A stretch of 64,000 nt of DNA. Origin: Alistipes sp. GTDB taxonomy: Bacteria > Bacteroidota > Bacteroidia > Bacteroidales > Rikenellaceae. The notes below the pieces were generated by a model that was given only the letters and a program-made list of their open reading frames with translations, did not search any database and had not been told where the DNA came from. Below, one piece after another: positions 42,154-52,249 of the stretch. Within the stretch, counting starts at the first letter, position 1. Every line of letters starts with the position of its first letter. The translations under genes were made by a program, and so were the position numbers. The stretch spans positions 1 through 64,000 of the forward strand of contig JAGBFA010000001.1 of assembly GCA_017936685.1 (NCBI GenBank), written 5' to 3'.

Positions 42154-42852
42154 TTAACCTAAAAACTCTTCGAGGCATCGCTCGTAGGCTGCGACCGGAT
42201 CGGCGGCCTGCGTTATGGAACGTCCCACCACGATGTAGTCCGATCCTATCTCACGCGCCCGCGCAGGAGTGGCGATACGCACCTGATCGCCTACTTCGCC
42301 GTCTGCGAACCGAACGCCCGGAGTGACGGTCATAAAATCCGTGCCACAGGCCTCTTTGACCATGGCAGCCTCCAAAGGCGAGCAAACGACGCCATCGAGT
42401 CCGGCCTCTTTGGTATTAAGGGCATACTTTACAATAGTGTCGTTAATCGACGCACCGATAAGCAGTTCGCGCTGCATGCGCTCTTCGCTCGTCGAGGTGA
42501 GCTGCGTCACGGCTATCAGCAGCGGACGCGTGCCGTCCTCTCGCGTGAGTCCCTCGCGTGCCGCGCGCATCATCTCGATGGTGCCTGCGGCGTGTACGTT
42601 GCACATATCCACGTCGAGATTGCGCAATACGGACATCGCTTTCTTCACGGTGTTGGGTATATCGTGGAGTTTGAGATCGAGGAAGATCCTGTGGCCGCGA
42701 GCCTTTATCTCGCGTACTATCTCAGGCCCTTCGGCATAGAACAGCTCCATGCCGATCTTAACGAATGGCTTGGTTTCGGTAAACCGGTCCAAAAAACTCA
42801 AAACCTGCTCTTTGCTGCTGAAATCGCAAGCTATTATGACATCTCTCTGCAT
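42154..42852 (-). CDS. pyrF: Orotidine 5'-phosphate decarboxylase
   Basis: Converts OMP to UMP, the last step of the pathway. The 232-aa TIM-barrel has the catalytic [11 protein letters not shown] near residue 62, VHAAGT near 92 and the phosphate-binding IVVGRSIT near the C-terminus. It is the short standard class (not the 270-aa type). Spacing of 13 nt on both sides supports operon membership. Confidence 0.95.
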   Translation of the reverse strand: MQRDVIIACDFSSKEQVLSFLDRFTETKPFVKIGMELFYAEGPEIVREIKARGHRIFLDLKLHDIPNTVKKAMSVLRNLDVDMCNVHAAGTIEMMRAAREGLTREDGTRPLLIAVTQLTSTSEERMQRELLIGASINDTIVKYALNTKEAGLDGVVCSPLEAAMVKEACGTDFMTVTPGVRFADGEVGDQVRIATPARAREIGSDYIVVGRSITQAADPVAAYERCLEEFLG

Positions 42853-42865
42853 ATACTTATATCAT

Positions 42866-43786
42866 TTATTTGACTACTCCTGTTATTTCGCTCAGACGCT
42901 CGATGCCCAATCGCGCCATCTCTTCGGGCAGAGCCTCTATTATCTCCTTGCAGGCATAGGGATTGCGCAGGTTGGCGGCACCCACCTGCACGGCCGTGGC
43001 TCCGGCCATCATCATCTCTATGACATCGGAGGCACTCGCCACGCCGCCACAGCCCATGACGGGTATACCGCATGCCGAGGCCACCTGGTATACCATGCGC
43101 ACGGCCACCGGAAATATGGCGTCACCCGAGAATCCGCCCATCTTGTTGGCTATCACCGGACGGCGGCGCATGGTATCGATGCGCATACCCAAAAGCGTAT
43201 TGATAAGACAAATTCCGTCGGCACCTGCATCTTCGCACGACCTGGCGATCGACACTATGTCGGTGACGTTGGGACTCAGTTTTATGAACACGGGCTTTGT
43301 AGTCACTCTTTTCACTGCCCGGGTAACCGCCGCAGCCGACTCGGGCGATGTGCCGAAGCTCATGCCGCCGTTGTGAACATTGGGACACGAGACATTTACC
43401 TCGATTATCTCCACCTGTCGCTCCTTATCAATCTTTGCGCAGCACTCGGCATATTCCTCTATCGAGAAGCCGCTTATATTGGCAATGATCGGCTTATGGA
43501 ATATCTCTCTCAAAGCCGGCAGCTCGTGCGATATGACGGCATCGATGCCCGGGTTTTGCAGTCCGACGGAGTTGATCACTCCCGACGTGCACTCTGCAAT
43601 ACGAGGCGTAGGGTTGCCGAAACGCGCCTCGCGCGTGGTGCCCTTTATCGATATGGCCCCGAGGATATCGAGATCGTAGAACTCGGCGAATTCGCGGCCG
43701 AATCCGAACGTACCGCTTGCCGGAATCACTGGGTTGTCGAGCTTTACGCCGCACAACTCAATGCTTGTATCAACTCTGTTTACCAT
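42866..43786 (-). CDS. pyrD: Dihydroorotate dehydrogenase, class 1B catalytic subunit
   Basis: FMN enzyme oxidising dihydroorotate to orotate (306 aa). The active-site cysteine is in NVSCPNVHNGG, with IPASGTFGFG near the N-terminus and GCGGVASASD for the phosphate of FMN. The class 1B partner PyrK is encoded directly upstream with a 7-nt overlap. The open frame extends to 43855, but that would overlap pyrK by 76 nt; the ATG at 43786 (MVNRVDTSIEL) is preferred. Confidence 0.94.
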   Translation of the reverse strand: MVNRVDTSIELCGVKLDNPVIPASGTFGFGREFAEFYDLDILGAISIKGTTREARFGNPTPRIAECTSGVINSVGLQNPGIDAVISHELPALREIFHKPIIANISGFSIEEYAECCAKIDKERQVEIIEVNVSCPNVHNGGMSFGTSPESAAAVTRAVKRVTTKPVFIKLSPNVTDIVSIARSCEDAGADGICLINTLLGMRIDTMRRRPVIANKMGGFSGDAIFPVAVRMVYQVASACGIPVMGCGGVASASDVIEMMMAGATAVQVGAANLRNPYACKEIIEALPEEMARLGIERLSEITGVVK

Positions 43787-44520
43787 ATTATCTCCTCGCG
43801 TTTCAATACCGGCCCGTCGACGCAGATGCGTTTGTTGCCGTATTTGGTTCGACATGTGCAGCCCATGCAGGCTCCGAATCCGCAGCCCATGCGCTCCTCG
43901 AAACTGAATTCGCCATCGACTTCGCTTGCGTTATACAAAGCCCTAAGCATGGGCAGAGGACCGCAGGCATATATATAGTCGAACTTTAAGTCAAATGTAC
44001 GAATCACGTCCGTTACAAATCCTTGCGCACCCTCAGTTCCGTCCGCCGTAGCGCAGAACACATCGATGCCGAGCTGCTCGAACTCCGATCGGTAGAATAC
44101 TTCGCCAGCGGTGTTGAAGCCCATAACCAACAGCGGCTTTTTTCCTGCGGCAATAAGCTGTTTGCACAGATTGTACATCGGGGGCAGCCCGACACCGCCG
44201 CCTACGAGCAGCGGACGCTGCGAGGCGGTCTCCACCGAGAAACCGTTGCCAAGTCCGACTAAACAATCTAACGACTCCCCGCACTGCATGCGGCTCATCT
44301 GCCGCGTACCGCGCCCAACGACCTTATATATGATCGTGATACTCTGAGAGTCGTAGTCGCAAACGGAGATCGGCCGCCGCAGGAACAGCCCGTCGAGGGC
44401 AATATTTATGAATTGCCCGGGACGCTTCACGCACTGCGTGTCGCCGGCCAGACGCATGCGCCAAACGGTCGGCGTGAGGCTGCTATTTTCGGTTATTACG
44501 TATGTTCCTCTCTTCGACAT
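43780..44520 (-). CDS. pyrK: Dihydroorotate dehydrogenase electron transfer subunit
   Basis: FAD and [2Fe-2S] subunit that passes electrons from dihydroorotate to NAD+. The 246-aa protein has the FAD-binding RRPISVCDYD, the nucleotide-binding GGGVGLPPMYNL and the iron-sulfur cysteines in MGCGFGACMGCTC with a final C near ICVDG. The start lies 3 nt after carB. Together with pyrD it forms the heterotetrameric 1B enzyme. Confidence 0.94.
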   Translation of the reverse strand: MSKRGTYVITENSSLTPTVWRMRLAGDTQCVKRPGQFINIALDGLFLRRPISVCDYDSQSITIIYKVVGRGTRQMSRMQCGESLDCLVGLGNGFSVETASQRPLLVGGGVGLPPMYNLCKQLIAAGKKPLLVMGFNTAGEVFYRSEFEQLGIDVFCATADGTEGAQGFVTDVIRTFDLKFDYIYACGPLPMLRALYNASEVDGEFSFEERMGCGFGACMGCTCRTKYGNKRICVDGPVLKREEIIW

Positions 44521-44523
44521 GGC

Positions 44524-47500
44524 CTATTCCGCATCGATTGTCGATACTCCGAGCGTGATCTCCTCCAAGACGTCGAGCAGTACGCTGACCGTCTCCAATG
44601 CGGTGAATATCGTCACGTTGTTCTCCACGGCCGAGCGACGTATGTCGTAGCCGTCGAGACGTGCACTGTGCTGGTTGATATCGATCGTGTTGATTACATA
44701 ATTGACGTGTCCCTTGCTGAGCGACTCGAATATCTCGGTCGAGCCTTCGCTCAGTTTGTGCAGGCATCGTGTACGTATGCCGTTCTCGCGCAGGAAACGC
44801 GCCGTGCCGCTCGTGGCTTCGATGTTGAATCCGAGGTTGTAGAAACGGCGTATGAGCGGCAGTGCACGCACCTTGTCGGCATCGGCGATGGTTACCAGAA
44901 TCGTACCGTAGTTGGCGATGGTCATGCCCGACGACTGCAACGATTTGTATAGAGCACGCGTCAGCGAGTTGTCGTAGCCGATAGCCTCGCCCGTCGACTT
45001 CATCTCGGGCGACAGATAAGAGTCCACGCCGCGGATCTTGGCGAACGAGAATGCCGGAGTCTTCACATACCAGCGTTTGCGTTCGGCGGCATACACCTTG
45101 TCGATGCCCTGCTCGCGCAGCGAGTGTCCGAGAATGACGTTGGTCGCGATCTTGGCCATCTGCACACCGGTCGACTTCGACAGAAACGGCACCGTGCGCG
45201 ACGAGCGAGGATTGACCTCTATGACATAGACCTTGTCCTGCTTGTCGGCGATGAACTGTATGTTGTAAAGACCAATGATGCCGATCTCCTTGCCCAGCCG
45301 CACCGTGTAGTCGATGATCGTATCCTTCACCTTTTGGCTCACGCTGAATGTGGGGTAGACGCTAATGCTGTCGCCCGAGTGGATACCGGTGCGCTCGACG
45401 TGCTCCATGATGCCCGGTATGAACACCTGCTCGCCGTCGCATATTGCATCGACCTCCAACTCCTTGCCCATGATATACTTGTCGACCAGCACAGGCTGAT
45501 CCTCGTTGATCTCCACTGCATTTTTCAGATAGTGGCGTATGGCCTCCTCGTTGGATACGATCTGCATGGCCCGGCCGCCCAGCACATAGCTCGGACGCAC
45601 CAGCACGGGATAGCCTATGCGCTCGGCTGCACGCACGCCCGACTCGATGTCGGTGACAGCCTCGGCCTCGGGCTGCGGAATGGCGGCGCGGCGCATGATC
45701 TGCTCGAAGCACTTGCGGTCCTCGGCATTGTTGATGGCCTCGATGCCGGTGCCGATGATCTTCACGCCCAGGTCGGCCAGCGGTTTGGCCAGATTGATCG
45801 CCGTCTGTCCTCCGAGCGAGACGATCACGCCCTCGGGGCGTTCTAGCTCGATGACATTCATGGTATCCTCGACCGTGAGCGGCTCGAAGTAGAGCTTGTC
45901 GCTTATGGTGTAGTCGGTCGATACGGTCTCGGGGTTGTTGTTGATGATGATAGCTTCGTAGCCGGCCTCGCGTATGGCCCAGATGGCATGCACAGTTGAG
46001 TAGTCGAACTCCACGCCCTGACCTATGCGTATGGGACCCGAGCCGAGCACCACGATCTTGCGGCGGTCGCTCACCACCGATTCATTCTCCTGCTCGTAGG
46101 TTGAGTAGAAATAGGGAACATACGAATCGAACTCGCTGGCACACGTATCGATCATCTTGTAGACGGGGAATATTCCCCACTGGCGGCGCATGCAGAATAT
46201 CTCCGACTCGCTCTTGCCCCAGAGCATGCCTATATATTTATCGCTGAAGCCCATTCGCTTGGCATCGAGCAGCGTCTCGCGGTCGCCCGCACCGCAGCGC
46301 ACATGCGCCTCCATCTCGACGATGTTCTTGAACTTCTCCAAAAACAGCATGTCGATCTTGGTATTATTATATATGTGCAGCAGATCGACACCGCGCCGTA
46401 TCAGCTCGGCAATGGCATATAATCTGTCGTCGGTACCCTTGCGGATATATGCCAGCATGCCGTCGACCGACATCGGATCGAACTTCTTGTGATAGATGTG
46501 GCACACGCCTGTCTCCAACGAGCGCACCGCCTTCAAGAGACTCTCCTCGATGGTGCGGCCGACGCTCATCACCTCGCCCGTGGCCTTCATCTGCGTACCC
46601 AGCTCATTGGAAGCGTCGCTGAACTTGTCGAACGGGAAGCGCGCTATCTTGGTCACCACATAGTCCAGCGTCGGCTCGAAGCTGGCAGGGGTGTTGGCTA
46701 TCCGGATCTCGTCGAGCGTGAGTCCCACGGCGATCTTCGCGCTCACGCGGGCGATAGGGTAGCCGCTCGCCTTCGACGCCAAAGCCGATGAACGGCTCAC
46801 GCGGGGATTGACCTCGATGATATAGTATTTGAACGAGAGCGGATCGAGCGCGAACTGCACGTTGCAGCCACCCTCGATCTTCAAGGCGCGGATAAGTCTC
46901 AGCGCGCTGTCGCGCAGCAACTGATACTCCTTGTTGGTGAGCGTTTGGCTCGGAGCCACCACGATCGAGTCGCCGGTGTGAATGCCCACCGGATCGACGT
47001 TCTCCATGTTGCAGATGGTTATGGCCGTGTCGTTGCTGTCGCGCATGACCTCGTATTCGATCTCCTTATAGCCCTTTATGCTCTTCTCGACGAGTACCTG
47101 ATGCACCGGCGACAGCATCAGGGCGTTGCGCATTATGTCGCGCAGCTCGTCTTCGTTGTCGGCGAAGCCGCCGCCCGTGCCGCCCAGCGTAAATGCCGGA
47201 CGCAGCACCACCGGATAGCCGATCTGCCGGGCAGCCTCGACCGATTCGTCGATCGAGCCGACGATCAGCGACGGCAATACCGGCTCGCCCAGACTCTGGC
47301 ACAGCTCCTTGAACAGCTCGCGGTCTTCGGCCTGCTCGATGCTCTTGAACGATGTGCCGAGGATCTCCACCTGACACTCCTCCAAGATGCCCTTCTTGGC
47401 CAGCTGCACCGCAAGGTTGAGACCGGTCTGTCCGCCCAGGCCGGGCACAATGGCATCGGGACGCTCGTAGCGTATGATCTTGGCCACATACTCCAATGTC

Positions 47501-47706
47501 AGAGGCTCCATATAGACCTTGTCGGCTATATGGGTATCGGTCATTATGGTAGCGGGATTGGAGTTGACCAGAATCACCTGATACCCCTCCTCTTTCAGCG
47601 CAAGACACGCCTGTGTGCCGGCATAATCGAACTCGGCGGCCTGGCCTATGACGATCGGACCCGATCCGATCACCATCACTTTCTTTATATCGGTTCTCTT
47701 AGGCAT
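44524..47706 (-). CDS. carB: Carbamoyl-phosphate synthase large subunit
   Basis: Makes carbamoyl phosphate from bicarbonate, ATP and ammonia delivered by CarA. The 1060-aa protein has two ATP-grasp halves ([17 protein letters not shown] and [17 protein letters not shown] at the start of each half) and a C-terminal MGS-like regulatory domain. Length is standard. It overlaps the end of carA by 8 nt and precedes pyrK by 3 nt. As the only CPS seen, it may also serve arginine synthesis. Confidence 0.96.
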   Translation of the reverse strand: MPKRTDIKKVMVIGSGPIVIGQAAEFDYAGTQACLALKEEGYQVILVNSNPATIMTDTHIADKVYMEPLTLEYVAKIIRYERPDAIVPGLGGQTGLNLAVQLAKKGILEECQVEILGTSFKSIEQAEDRELFKELCQSLGEPVLPSLIVGSIDESVEAARQIGYPVVLRPAFTLGGTGGGFADNEDELRDIMRNALMLSPVHQVLVEKSIKGYKEIEYEVMRDSNDTAITICNMENVDPVGIHTGDSIVVAPSQTLTNKEYQLLRDSALRLIRALKIEGGCNVQFALDPLSFKYYIIEVNPRVSRSSALASKASGYPIARVSAKIAVGLTLDEIRIANTPASFEPTLDYVVTKIARFPFDKFSDASNELGTQMKATGEVMSVGRTIEESLLKAVRSLETGVCHIYHKKFDPMSVDGMLAYIRKGTDDRLYAIAELIRRGVDLLHIYNNTKIDMLFLEKFKNIVEMEAHVRCGAGDRETLLDAKRMGFSDKYIGMLWGKSESEIFCMRRQWGIFPVYKMIDTCASEFDSYVPYFYSTYEQENESVVSDRRKIVVLGSGPIRIGQGVEFDYSTVHAIWAIREAGYEAIIINNNPETVSTDYTISDKLYFEPLTVEDTMNVIELERPEGVIVSLGGQTAINLAKPLADLGVKIIGTGIEAINNAEDRKCFEQIMRRAAIPQPEAEAVTDIESGVRAAERIGYPVLVRPSYVLGGRAMQIVSNEEAIRHYLKNAVEINEDQPVLVDKYIMGKELEVDAICDGEQVFIPGIMEHVERTGIHSGDSISVYPTFSVSQKVKDTIIDYTVRLGKEIGIIGLYNIQFIADKQDKVYVIEVNPRSSRTVPFLSKSTGVQMAKIATNVILGHSLREQGIDKVYAAERKRWYVKTPAFSFAKIRGVDSYLSPEMKSTGEAIGYDNSLTRALYKSLQSSGMTIANYGTILVTIADADKVRALPLIRRFYNLGFNIEATSGTARFLRENGIRTRCLHKLSEGSTEIFESLSKGHVNYVINTIDINQHSARLDGYDIRRSAVENNVTIFTALETVSVLLDVLEEITLGVSTIDAE

Positions 47707-48790
47707 TTCTGTTCTCCTCCATCATTTTAATGAATTTATCGAATAGATAGGTGCTGTCCTGCGGCCCCGGCGCACTCTCGGGGTGATACTGTATCGAAAA
47801 TATCTTGTCGGCGACCGACTCCATGCCCTCGACCGTCGAGTCGAGCAGATTGATATGCGTCACGCGCAGCGGAGTCTGCCCGAGCGACTCCTCGTCGACG
47901 GCGTAGTTATGATTCTGGCTCGTGATCTCTATGCGCCCCGTATCGAGATTCTTGACGGGGTGATTGCCTCCGCGGTGGCCGAACTTCATCTTGAAGGTGC
48001 GCGCACCGTATGACAAGGCGATCAACTGATGCCCCAGGCAGATTCCGAATATGGGAAGATGTCCGCGCAACGCCTCTATGGTGCGTCCCACCTCCGCCAC
48101 ATCGACCGGATCGCCCGGGCCGTTGGAGATGAATATGCCGTCGGGATTGAAGGCCATGATCTCCTCGGGTGTGGAGTCGAACGGGACGATGGTCACATTG
48201 CAACCCTTCTGATTGAACTGGCGTATGATGTTGTATTTGATGCCGCAGTCGATAGCCACTATATCGTATTTGTGGTTGGGCGTTCGCGAGAACCAGCGTT
48301 TCTTGCAGCTCACTCTGCGCACGCCGTCGTGCGGCAGCTCGGTCTGACAGATCATCTGCATGACCTCGTCGTGCGGCATGTCGTAGTCGACGATGGCCGC
48401 TTTCTGGCAGCCCTCACTGCGTATGATGCGTGTTATCATGCGCGTGTCGACACCGCTTATGCCGGGAATATTCAGCTCCTCGAACACCTCGTCGAGGGTC
48501 TTCGTGTAGCGGAAGTTGCTCGGCGAGTCGTTGCATTCGCGCACGACCATGCCGCCGATAGTCGGGAACTTCGTCTCGTAATCTTCGTCGGTTATGCCGT
48601 AGTTGCCTATCAGCGGATAGGTCATCACCACGATCTGATTGGTGTACGACGGATCGGAGAGTATCTCCTGATAGCCCACCATCGAGGTGTTGAAGACCAG
48701 CTCGCAAACCGTGTTGCGGTCGGCTCCGATGCCGTAGCCGGGGAACTCCCGTCCGTTTTCGAGTACCAGTTTCTTGTTAAAGGGTTTCAT
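47699..48790 (-). CDS. carA: Carbamoyl-phosphate synthase small subunit
   Basis: Glutaminase subunit releasing ammonia for CarB. The 363-aa protein has the class I amidotransferase motif [12 protein letters not shown] with the catalytic cysteine, HRGGNHPV and the closing QYHPE. The ATG at 48790 (MKPFNKK) lies one base after the pyrC stop; the more upstream frame start at 48814 would sit inside pyrC and is not used. Confidence 0.95.
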   Translation of the reverse strand: MKPFNKKLVLENGREFPGYGIGADRNTVCELVFNTSMVGYQEILSDPSYTNQIVVMTYPLIGNYGITDEDYETKFPTIGGMVVRECNDSPSNFRYTKTLDEVFEELNIPGISGVDTRMITRIIRSEGCQKAAIVDYDMPHDEVMQMICQTELPHDGVRRVSCKKRWFSRTPNHKYDIVAIDCGIKYNIIRQFNQKGCNVTIVPFDSTPEEIMAFNPDGIFISNGPGDPVDVAEVGRTIEALRGHLPIFGICLGHQLIALSYGARTFKMKFGHRGGNHPVKNLDTGRIEITSQNHNYAVDEESLGQTPLRVTHINLLDSTVEGMESVADKIFSIQYHPESAPGPQDSTYLFDKFIKMMEENRNA

Positions 48791-48791
48791 T

Positions 48792-50078
48792 CTATCTTGT
48801 GTTTGTTTTGTCAATGTAAACCACGCGGCCGTCGACCATCGTCATGAAGGTGCGTCCCTTGACCGTCATGCCGTCGAAGGGCGTGCTGTGTCCCATCGAG
48901 GCGAATTGCGACGAATCGATGCGATACTCGGCCGCAAGATCGAACAGCGCAATGTCGGCCGCTTCGCCCTCGGCCAGCGCACCACCCAGACGGAACGCCC
49001 TGCGAGGGTTGCCGCTCATCAAGCGGAACAGCTCGTCGAGTGAGATCACGCCCGTACATACGAGATGCGTGTAGAGCACCGGAAATGCTGTCTCCAACCC
49101 CACGACACCCATTGCGCTGCGTTCCAGCCCGTGCGACTTCTCCTCGGCCGAGTGGGGTGCATGGTCGGTGGCGATCATGTCGATCGTACCGTCGACGATG
49201 CCCTGCCGCAGTGCCTCGCGGTCGGCCGCCGAGCGGATCGGAGGATTCATCTTCCAACGCCCGTGCTCCTGCAAATCCCCGTCGGTGAAGACGAGGTAGT
49301 GGGGTGCCGTCTCGCACGTTATCCTGACTCCGCGGCTCTTGGCGCGGCGGATCAGCTCCACGCTCTCTTTGGTCGATATGTGACACACGTGGTAGCGGCA
49401 GCCGGTCTGCTCGGCCAGTGCTATGTCGCGCTCGATCTGCCGCCACTCGCTCTCAGAGCAGATGCCGCGGTGAGAGTGGCGGGCGGCATACTCGCCGTCG
49501 TGAATATATCCGCCCCGCAGCAGCTCGTCGACTTCGCAGTGGGCGGCTATTATGAAATTGTTGTCGGCGGCGGCACGCATGGCCTGCCGCATCACCTCCT
49601 CGCGCTGCACTCCGCTGCCGTCGTCGGAGAACGCCGCCACCGAATCTTTCAGCGAAACGAAATCGACAAGTTCCTCTCCCCGGCGCGCACGCGTGATGGC
49701 CGCATACGGCAGTACCTTGACGCAGGCGTTTTCGGCGATTATATCCAACTCGCGTTGCAGGTTTTCGCGACAGTCGGGCACAGGATTGAGATTGGGCATG
49801 GCGCACACGGTGGTATATCCTCCGCGCGCCGCGGCGGCCGTCCCGGTAGAGATGCGCTCCTTGTAGCCGTAGCCCGGCTCGCGCAGATGAACATGTACGT
49901 CCACCAGTCCGCTCGATGCCACCATGCCGCGGGCATCTATCACCTCGTCGCCGCCGCGCACCTCGATGCTGTCGGCCAGCGTCGAGATGATGCCGTTTTC
50001 GACGGCTATATCCGCGGTTTTCGTCTCACCCTTGCACACTATCGTGCAGCCCTTGATAATGATCCGATGCTCAGCCAT
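48792..50078 (-). CDS. pyrC: Dihydroorotase, class I
   Basis: Cyclises carbamoyl aspartate to dihydroorotate. The 428-aa metal enzyme has DVHVHLREPG near residue 60, the metal-site region HCEVDEL, VCHISTKES and TDHAPHSAEEK. The long class I type is typical of Bacteroidota. It is the first structural gene of the pyr run. Its ATG at 50078 follows a leader-peptide stop by one base and a terminator T-run by three, leaving almost no separate ribosome landing site; translation probably depends on coupling. The frame's upstream extension to 50177 is ignored because it lies within the leader. Confidence 0.94.
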   Translation of the reverse strand: MAEHRIIIKGCTIVCKGETKTADIAVENGIISTLADSIEVRGGDEVIDARGMVASSGLVDVHVHLREPGYGYKERISTGTAAAARGGYTTVCAMPNLNPVPDCRENLQRELDIIAENACVKVLPYAAITRARRGEELVDFVSLKDSVAAFSDDGSGVQREEVMRQAMRAAADNNFIIAAHCEVDELLRGGYIHDGEYAARHSHRGICSESEWRQIERDIALAEQTGCRYHVCHISTKESVELIRRAKSRGVRITCETAPHYLVFTDGDLQEHGRWKMNPPIRSAADREALRQGIVDGTIDMIATDHAPHSAEEKSHGLERSAMGVVGLETAFPVLYTHLVCTGVISLDELFRLMSGNPRRAFRLGGALAEGEAADIALFDLAAEYRIDSSQFASMGHSTPFDGMTVKGRTFMTMVDGRVVYIDKTNTR

Positions 50079-50079
50079 A

Positions 50080-50229
50080 TTAAAAAAAATAGGCGACTTT
50101 TGAAGCCGCCGATAAATTATTTGAGACAAATGTAACAAAGTCGATCGATTGAAGAGGCTGATGCTGCACATCTGCACTTTTCGTGTGAGATGCCTTGCAT
50201 ATCGCTATGTAAGCTGAGCAGTACGTCAT
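50080..50229 (-). CDS. Leader peptide of the pyr operon (49 aa)
   Basis: The ATG at 50229 opens a 49-codon frame (MTYCSAYIAICKASH at the start, ASKVAYFF at the end) that runs through the terminator stem and T-run and stops at TAA 50082-50080, one base before the pyrC ATG. The predicted transcript start near 50243 places the ATG about 14 nt into the RNA. The arrangement is that of the enterobacterial pyrBI leader, where translation close behind RNA polymerase prevents termination when UTP is low. The frame extends upstream to 50313 but that part lies before the promoter. Confidence 0.6.
   Translation of the reverse strand: MTYCSAYIAICKASHTKSADVQHQPLQSIDFVTFVSNNLSAASKVAYFF
50082..50110 (-). 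terminator. Attenuator terminator in the pyr leader
   Basis: On the minus strand, GGCGGCTT (50110-50103) pairs with AAGTCGCC (50099-50092), loop CAA, followed by TA and a run of eight T residues. The T-run ends 3 nt before the pyrC ATG. A terminator in this position inside a translated leader points to attenuation. Confidence 0.8.
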
Positions 50230-50248
50230 CGTCTTCGTTCGTTTCGTG

Positions 50249-50279
50249 CAAAGGTAAATATATTTCGGGTTATGTCCAA
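50249..50279 (-). promoter_or_regulatory. Promoter of the pyr operon
   Basis: On the minus strand, TTG (50277-50279), a 20-bp spacer and TACCTTTG (50249-50256), giving a leader of about 165 nt before pyrC. Confidence 0.78.
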
Positions 50280-50382
50280 GCAAAAACGGGGAAGATTTTT
50301 CGCGCTCCGGCATTTTGCGGAATTGTTAAAAAAAAGTTGAAAAAAGTTGTCGTCACCCGTTTTCTGTCATTCTAAATTGTCC

Positions 50383-50390
50383 TACATTTG
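50383..50390 (+). promoter_or_regulatory. -7 element of the pur operon promoter
   Basis: TACATTTG matches TAnnTTTG. The -33 region (50360-50363) has TTT without a G. It diverges from the pyr promoter about 105 bp away. Confidence 0.6.
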
Positions 50391-50396
50391 TGCCAT

Positions 50397-50630
50397 GATT
50401 TTCTTGTCAGGACAGATATGCGACAGGTTCTCTCCGCATCGAAAGCGGAGACCCATTGCCCGACGAGGCAATGACGGGCACGGCGCATCTTCTTGTTCTC
50501 CGCACGAAGATTGCGGCATCGACGCAGGAATCTCCGCACGCATACATGCGACCATACAATCGGGATCGTGCGACATATTATATAAGGTATAACGACCGCT
50601 ATGAACATATAGCGGCCGTCTTGTTTTTTT
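50397..50630 (+). promoter_or_regulatory. Structured leader of the pur operon (candidate riboswitch or attenuator)
   Basis: About 230 nt between the promoter and a terminator hold a series of hairpins: TCTCCGC/GCGGAGA (50431-50451), CATTGCC/GGCAATG (50454-50473), CATCTTC/GAAGAT (near 50486-50511) and CGCACG/CGTGCG (50535-50572). The phrase TCTCCGCA occurs three times, offering alternative pairings. It ends with an intrinsic terminator before purE. I could not match it to ZTP, guanine, PRPP or other known purine-linked riboswitches. Confidence 0.5.
50592..50630 (+). terminator. Attenuator-type terminator before purE
   Basis: CCGCTAT (50596-50602) pairs with ATAGCGG (50609-50615) around GAACAT, with ACG/CGT extending it past one mismatch; a run of seven T follows at 50624-50630. 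It lies 30 nt before the purE ATG, within the transcript. Confidence 0.75.
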
Positions 50631-50659
50631 GAGTTTAATATACGATAAGATAACTGATT

Positions 50660-51130
50660 ATGAAAGTTGGAGTGATAATGGGTTCGACGAGCGACTGGGA
50701 GGTGATGTCGGCAGCGGCCGAGATGCTCTCGCAGCTCGACATACCGTATGAGAAACGCGTGGTGAGCGCGCACCGCACACCGCAGCTCATGTACGACTAC
50801 GCCTCGACGGCGCGCAGCCGCGGCATCGATGTCATAATAGCCGGTGCCGGCGGTGCGGCTCATCTGCCGGGCATGGTGGCGGCAATGACCTCACTGCCCG
50901 TAATAGGCGTTCCTGTCAAGTCGCGCGCGTTGAACGGTCTGGATTCGCTGCTGTCGATCGTGCAGATGCCTGCCGGCGTACCCGTAGCCACCGTCGCCAT
51001 CAACGGCGCCAAGAACGCCGCACTCATAGCGGCCTCGATACTCTCGCTGCAAGACGATGCTCTGGCCGAGCGACTCGACGCTTTCCGCGCCCGACAGACG
51101 GCCGACGTACTCAAAGCCGAATTGGAGTAG
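50660..51130 (+). CDS. purE: N5-carboxyaminoimidazole ribonucleotide mutase
   Basis: Converts N5-CAIR to CAIR in the two-step carboxylation used by most bacteria. The 156-aa protein shows [11 protein letters not shown] near the N-terminus, SAHRTP with the catalytic histidine and [11 protein letters not shown]. It is the class I type and pairs with purK, which follows by 2 nt. It is the first gene of the pur run and sits behind a long structured leader. Confidence 0.95.
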   Translation: MKVGVIMGSTSDWEVMSAAAEMLSQLDIPYEKRVVSAHRTPQLMYDYASTARSRGIDVIIAGAGGAAHLPGMVAAMTSLPVIGVPVKSRALNGLDSLLSIVQMPAGVPVATVAINGAKNAALIAASILSLQDDALAERLDAFRARQTADVLKAELE

Positions 51131-51132
51131 CG

Positions 51133-52239
51133 ATGACAAAGACGATAGGCATAATAGGAGCCGGACAGTTGGGATTGATGATCGCCCAGGCCGCCGCCCG
51201 ACTGGGAGCCAGGACGATCTGTCTCGACCCGTCGGCCGACGCTCCGGCATTCGGCGTGTGCGACGAACATATCGTGGCGGCATTCGACGACCTTGCGGCA
51301 TTGGAGGAGTTGTGCCGCCGCAGCGACGTTGTGACCTACGAGTTCGAGAACGTTCCGGGCGATATTCTCCGCACCCTGGCCGACCGCTACAATATCAAGC
51401 AGGGCATCGAGCCGCTGATCGACTCGCAGGACCGGCTGCGCGAGAAGAGCCGCGCCGTCGAGAGCGGACTGCGCTGCGCACGCTTCGCCGACATAGCCGA
51501 CATGGATACGTTGAAGCGAAAGGCCGGGGAGTTCGGTTATCCCTGCATATTGAAGAGCCGCCGACTCGGCTACGACGGCCACGGACAGATGATGATTCAC
51601 AGCGTCGACGATCTCGCAGCCGCCGAAAAGATGCTGTCGGTGCCGTGCATATTGGAGGAGTTCGTCCGTTTCGATTACGAGGCGAGCGTGATATCGGTCG
51701 GCGACGAGCAGACGGGATATATTCATTTCCCCGTAGGCCGCAACATACACTCGGGAGGCATACTCGATCTGTCGATCGTGCCGGCACCCGAGATGAACGA
51801 CGACCTGCGCCGGCGCATGGTCGCAAAGAGCGAGGAGTTCATGCGTCGCAACCGTTACCGCGGCATCATGGCCATCGAATATTTCGTCGTGGGCGACGAG
51901 TTCTACTTCAACGAGATGGCACCGCGTCCGCACAACAGCGGCCACTACACCATCGAGGGCTGTACGACCGACCAGTATCGCGAGCTGTGCCGCTATCTGC
52001 TGGATATGCCGCTCGAAGAGCCGCGTTTGAAGGCTCCCACCGTGATGAAAAACATACTCGGGCAGGATCTGGCCGCAGCCGAGCGCATAGCGGCTGCGCA
52101 CAACGACAACGTCTATGTGCATCTCTACGGCAAGAGCGAGAGCCGCCCCAAGCGCAAGATGGGCCACATAACATTCGTCGGATTAGATGCCGACGGCTAC
52201 TACGAGACATGGCAAGACAAATTCGTAAAACAGAACTAA
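51133..52239 (+). CDS. purK: 5-(carboxyamino)imidazole ribonucleotide synthase
   Basis: ATP-grasp enzyme (368 aa) that makes N5-CAIR from AIR, bicarbonate and ATP. The N-terminal GIIGAGQLGLM motif, YPCILKSRRLGYDGHGQ for ATP binding and EMAPRPHNSGHYTIEG near residue 260 identify PurK. The gap to purE is 2 nt and to purL 10 nt. Confidence 0.95.
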   Translation: MTKTIGIIGAGQLGLMIAQAAARLGARTICLDPSADAPAFGVCDEHIVAAFDDLAALEELCRRSDVVTYEFENVPGDILRTLADRYNIKQGIEPLIDSQDRLREKSRAVESGLRCARFADIADMDTLKRKAGEFGYPCILKSRRLGYDGHGQMMIHSVDDLAAAEKMLSVPCILEEFVRFDYEASVISVGDEQTGYIHFPVGRNIHSGGILDLSIVPAPEMNDDLRRRMVAKSEEFMRRNRYRGIMAIEYFVVGDEFYFNEMAPRPHNSGHYTIEGCTTDQYRELCRYLLDMPLEEPRLKAPTVMKNILGQDLAAAERIAAAHNDNVYVHLYGKSESRPKRKMGHITFVGLDADGYYETWQDKFVKQN

Positions 52240-52249
52240 CATATAAGAC

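Noticed and set aside
50230..50313. Upstream part of the 77-aa leader frame
   Set aside because: It extends past the predicted transcript start; only the part from 50229 can be translated from the pyr promoter.
50397..50630. ZTP (pfl) riboswitch before purE
   Set aside because: The conserved CCGCCUGGGC-type segment and P3 loop are not present.
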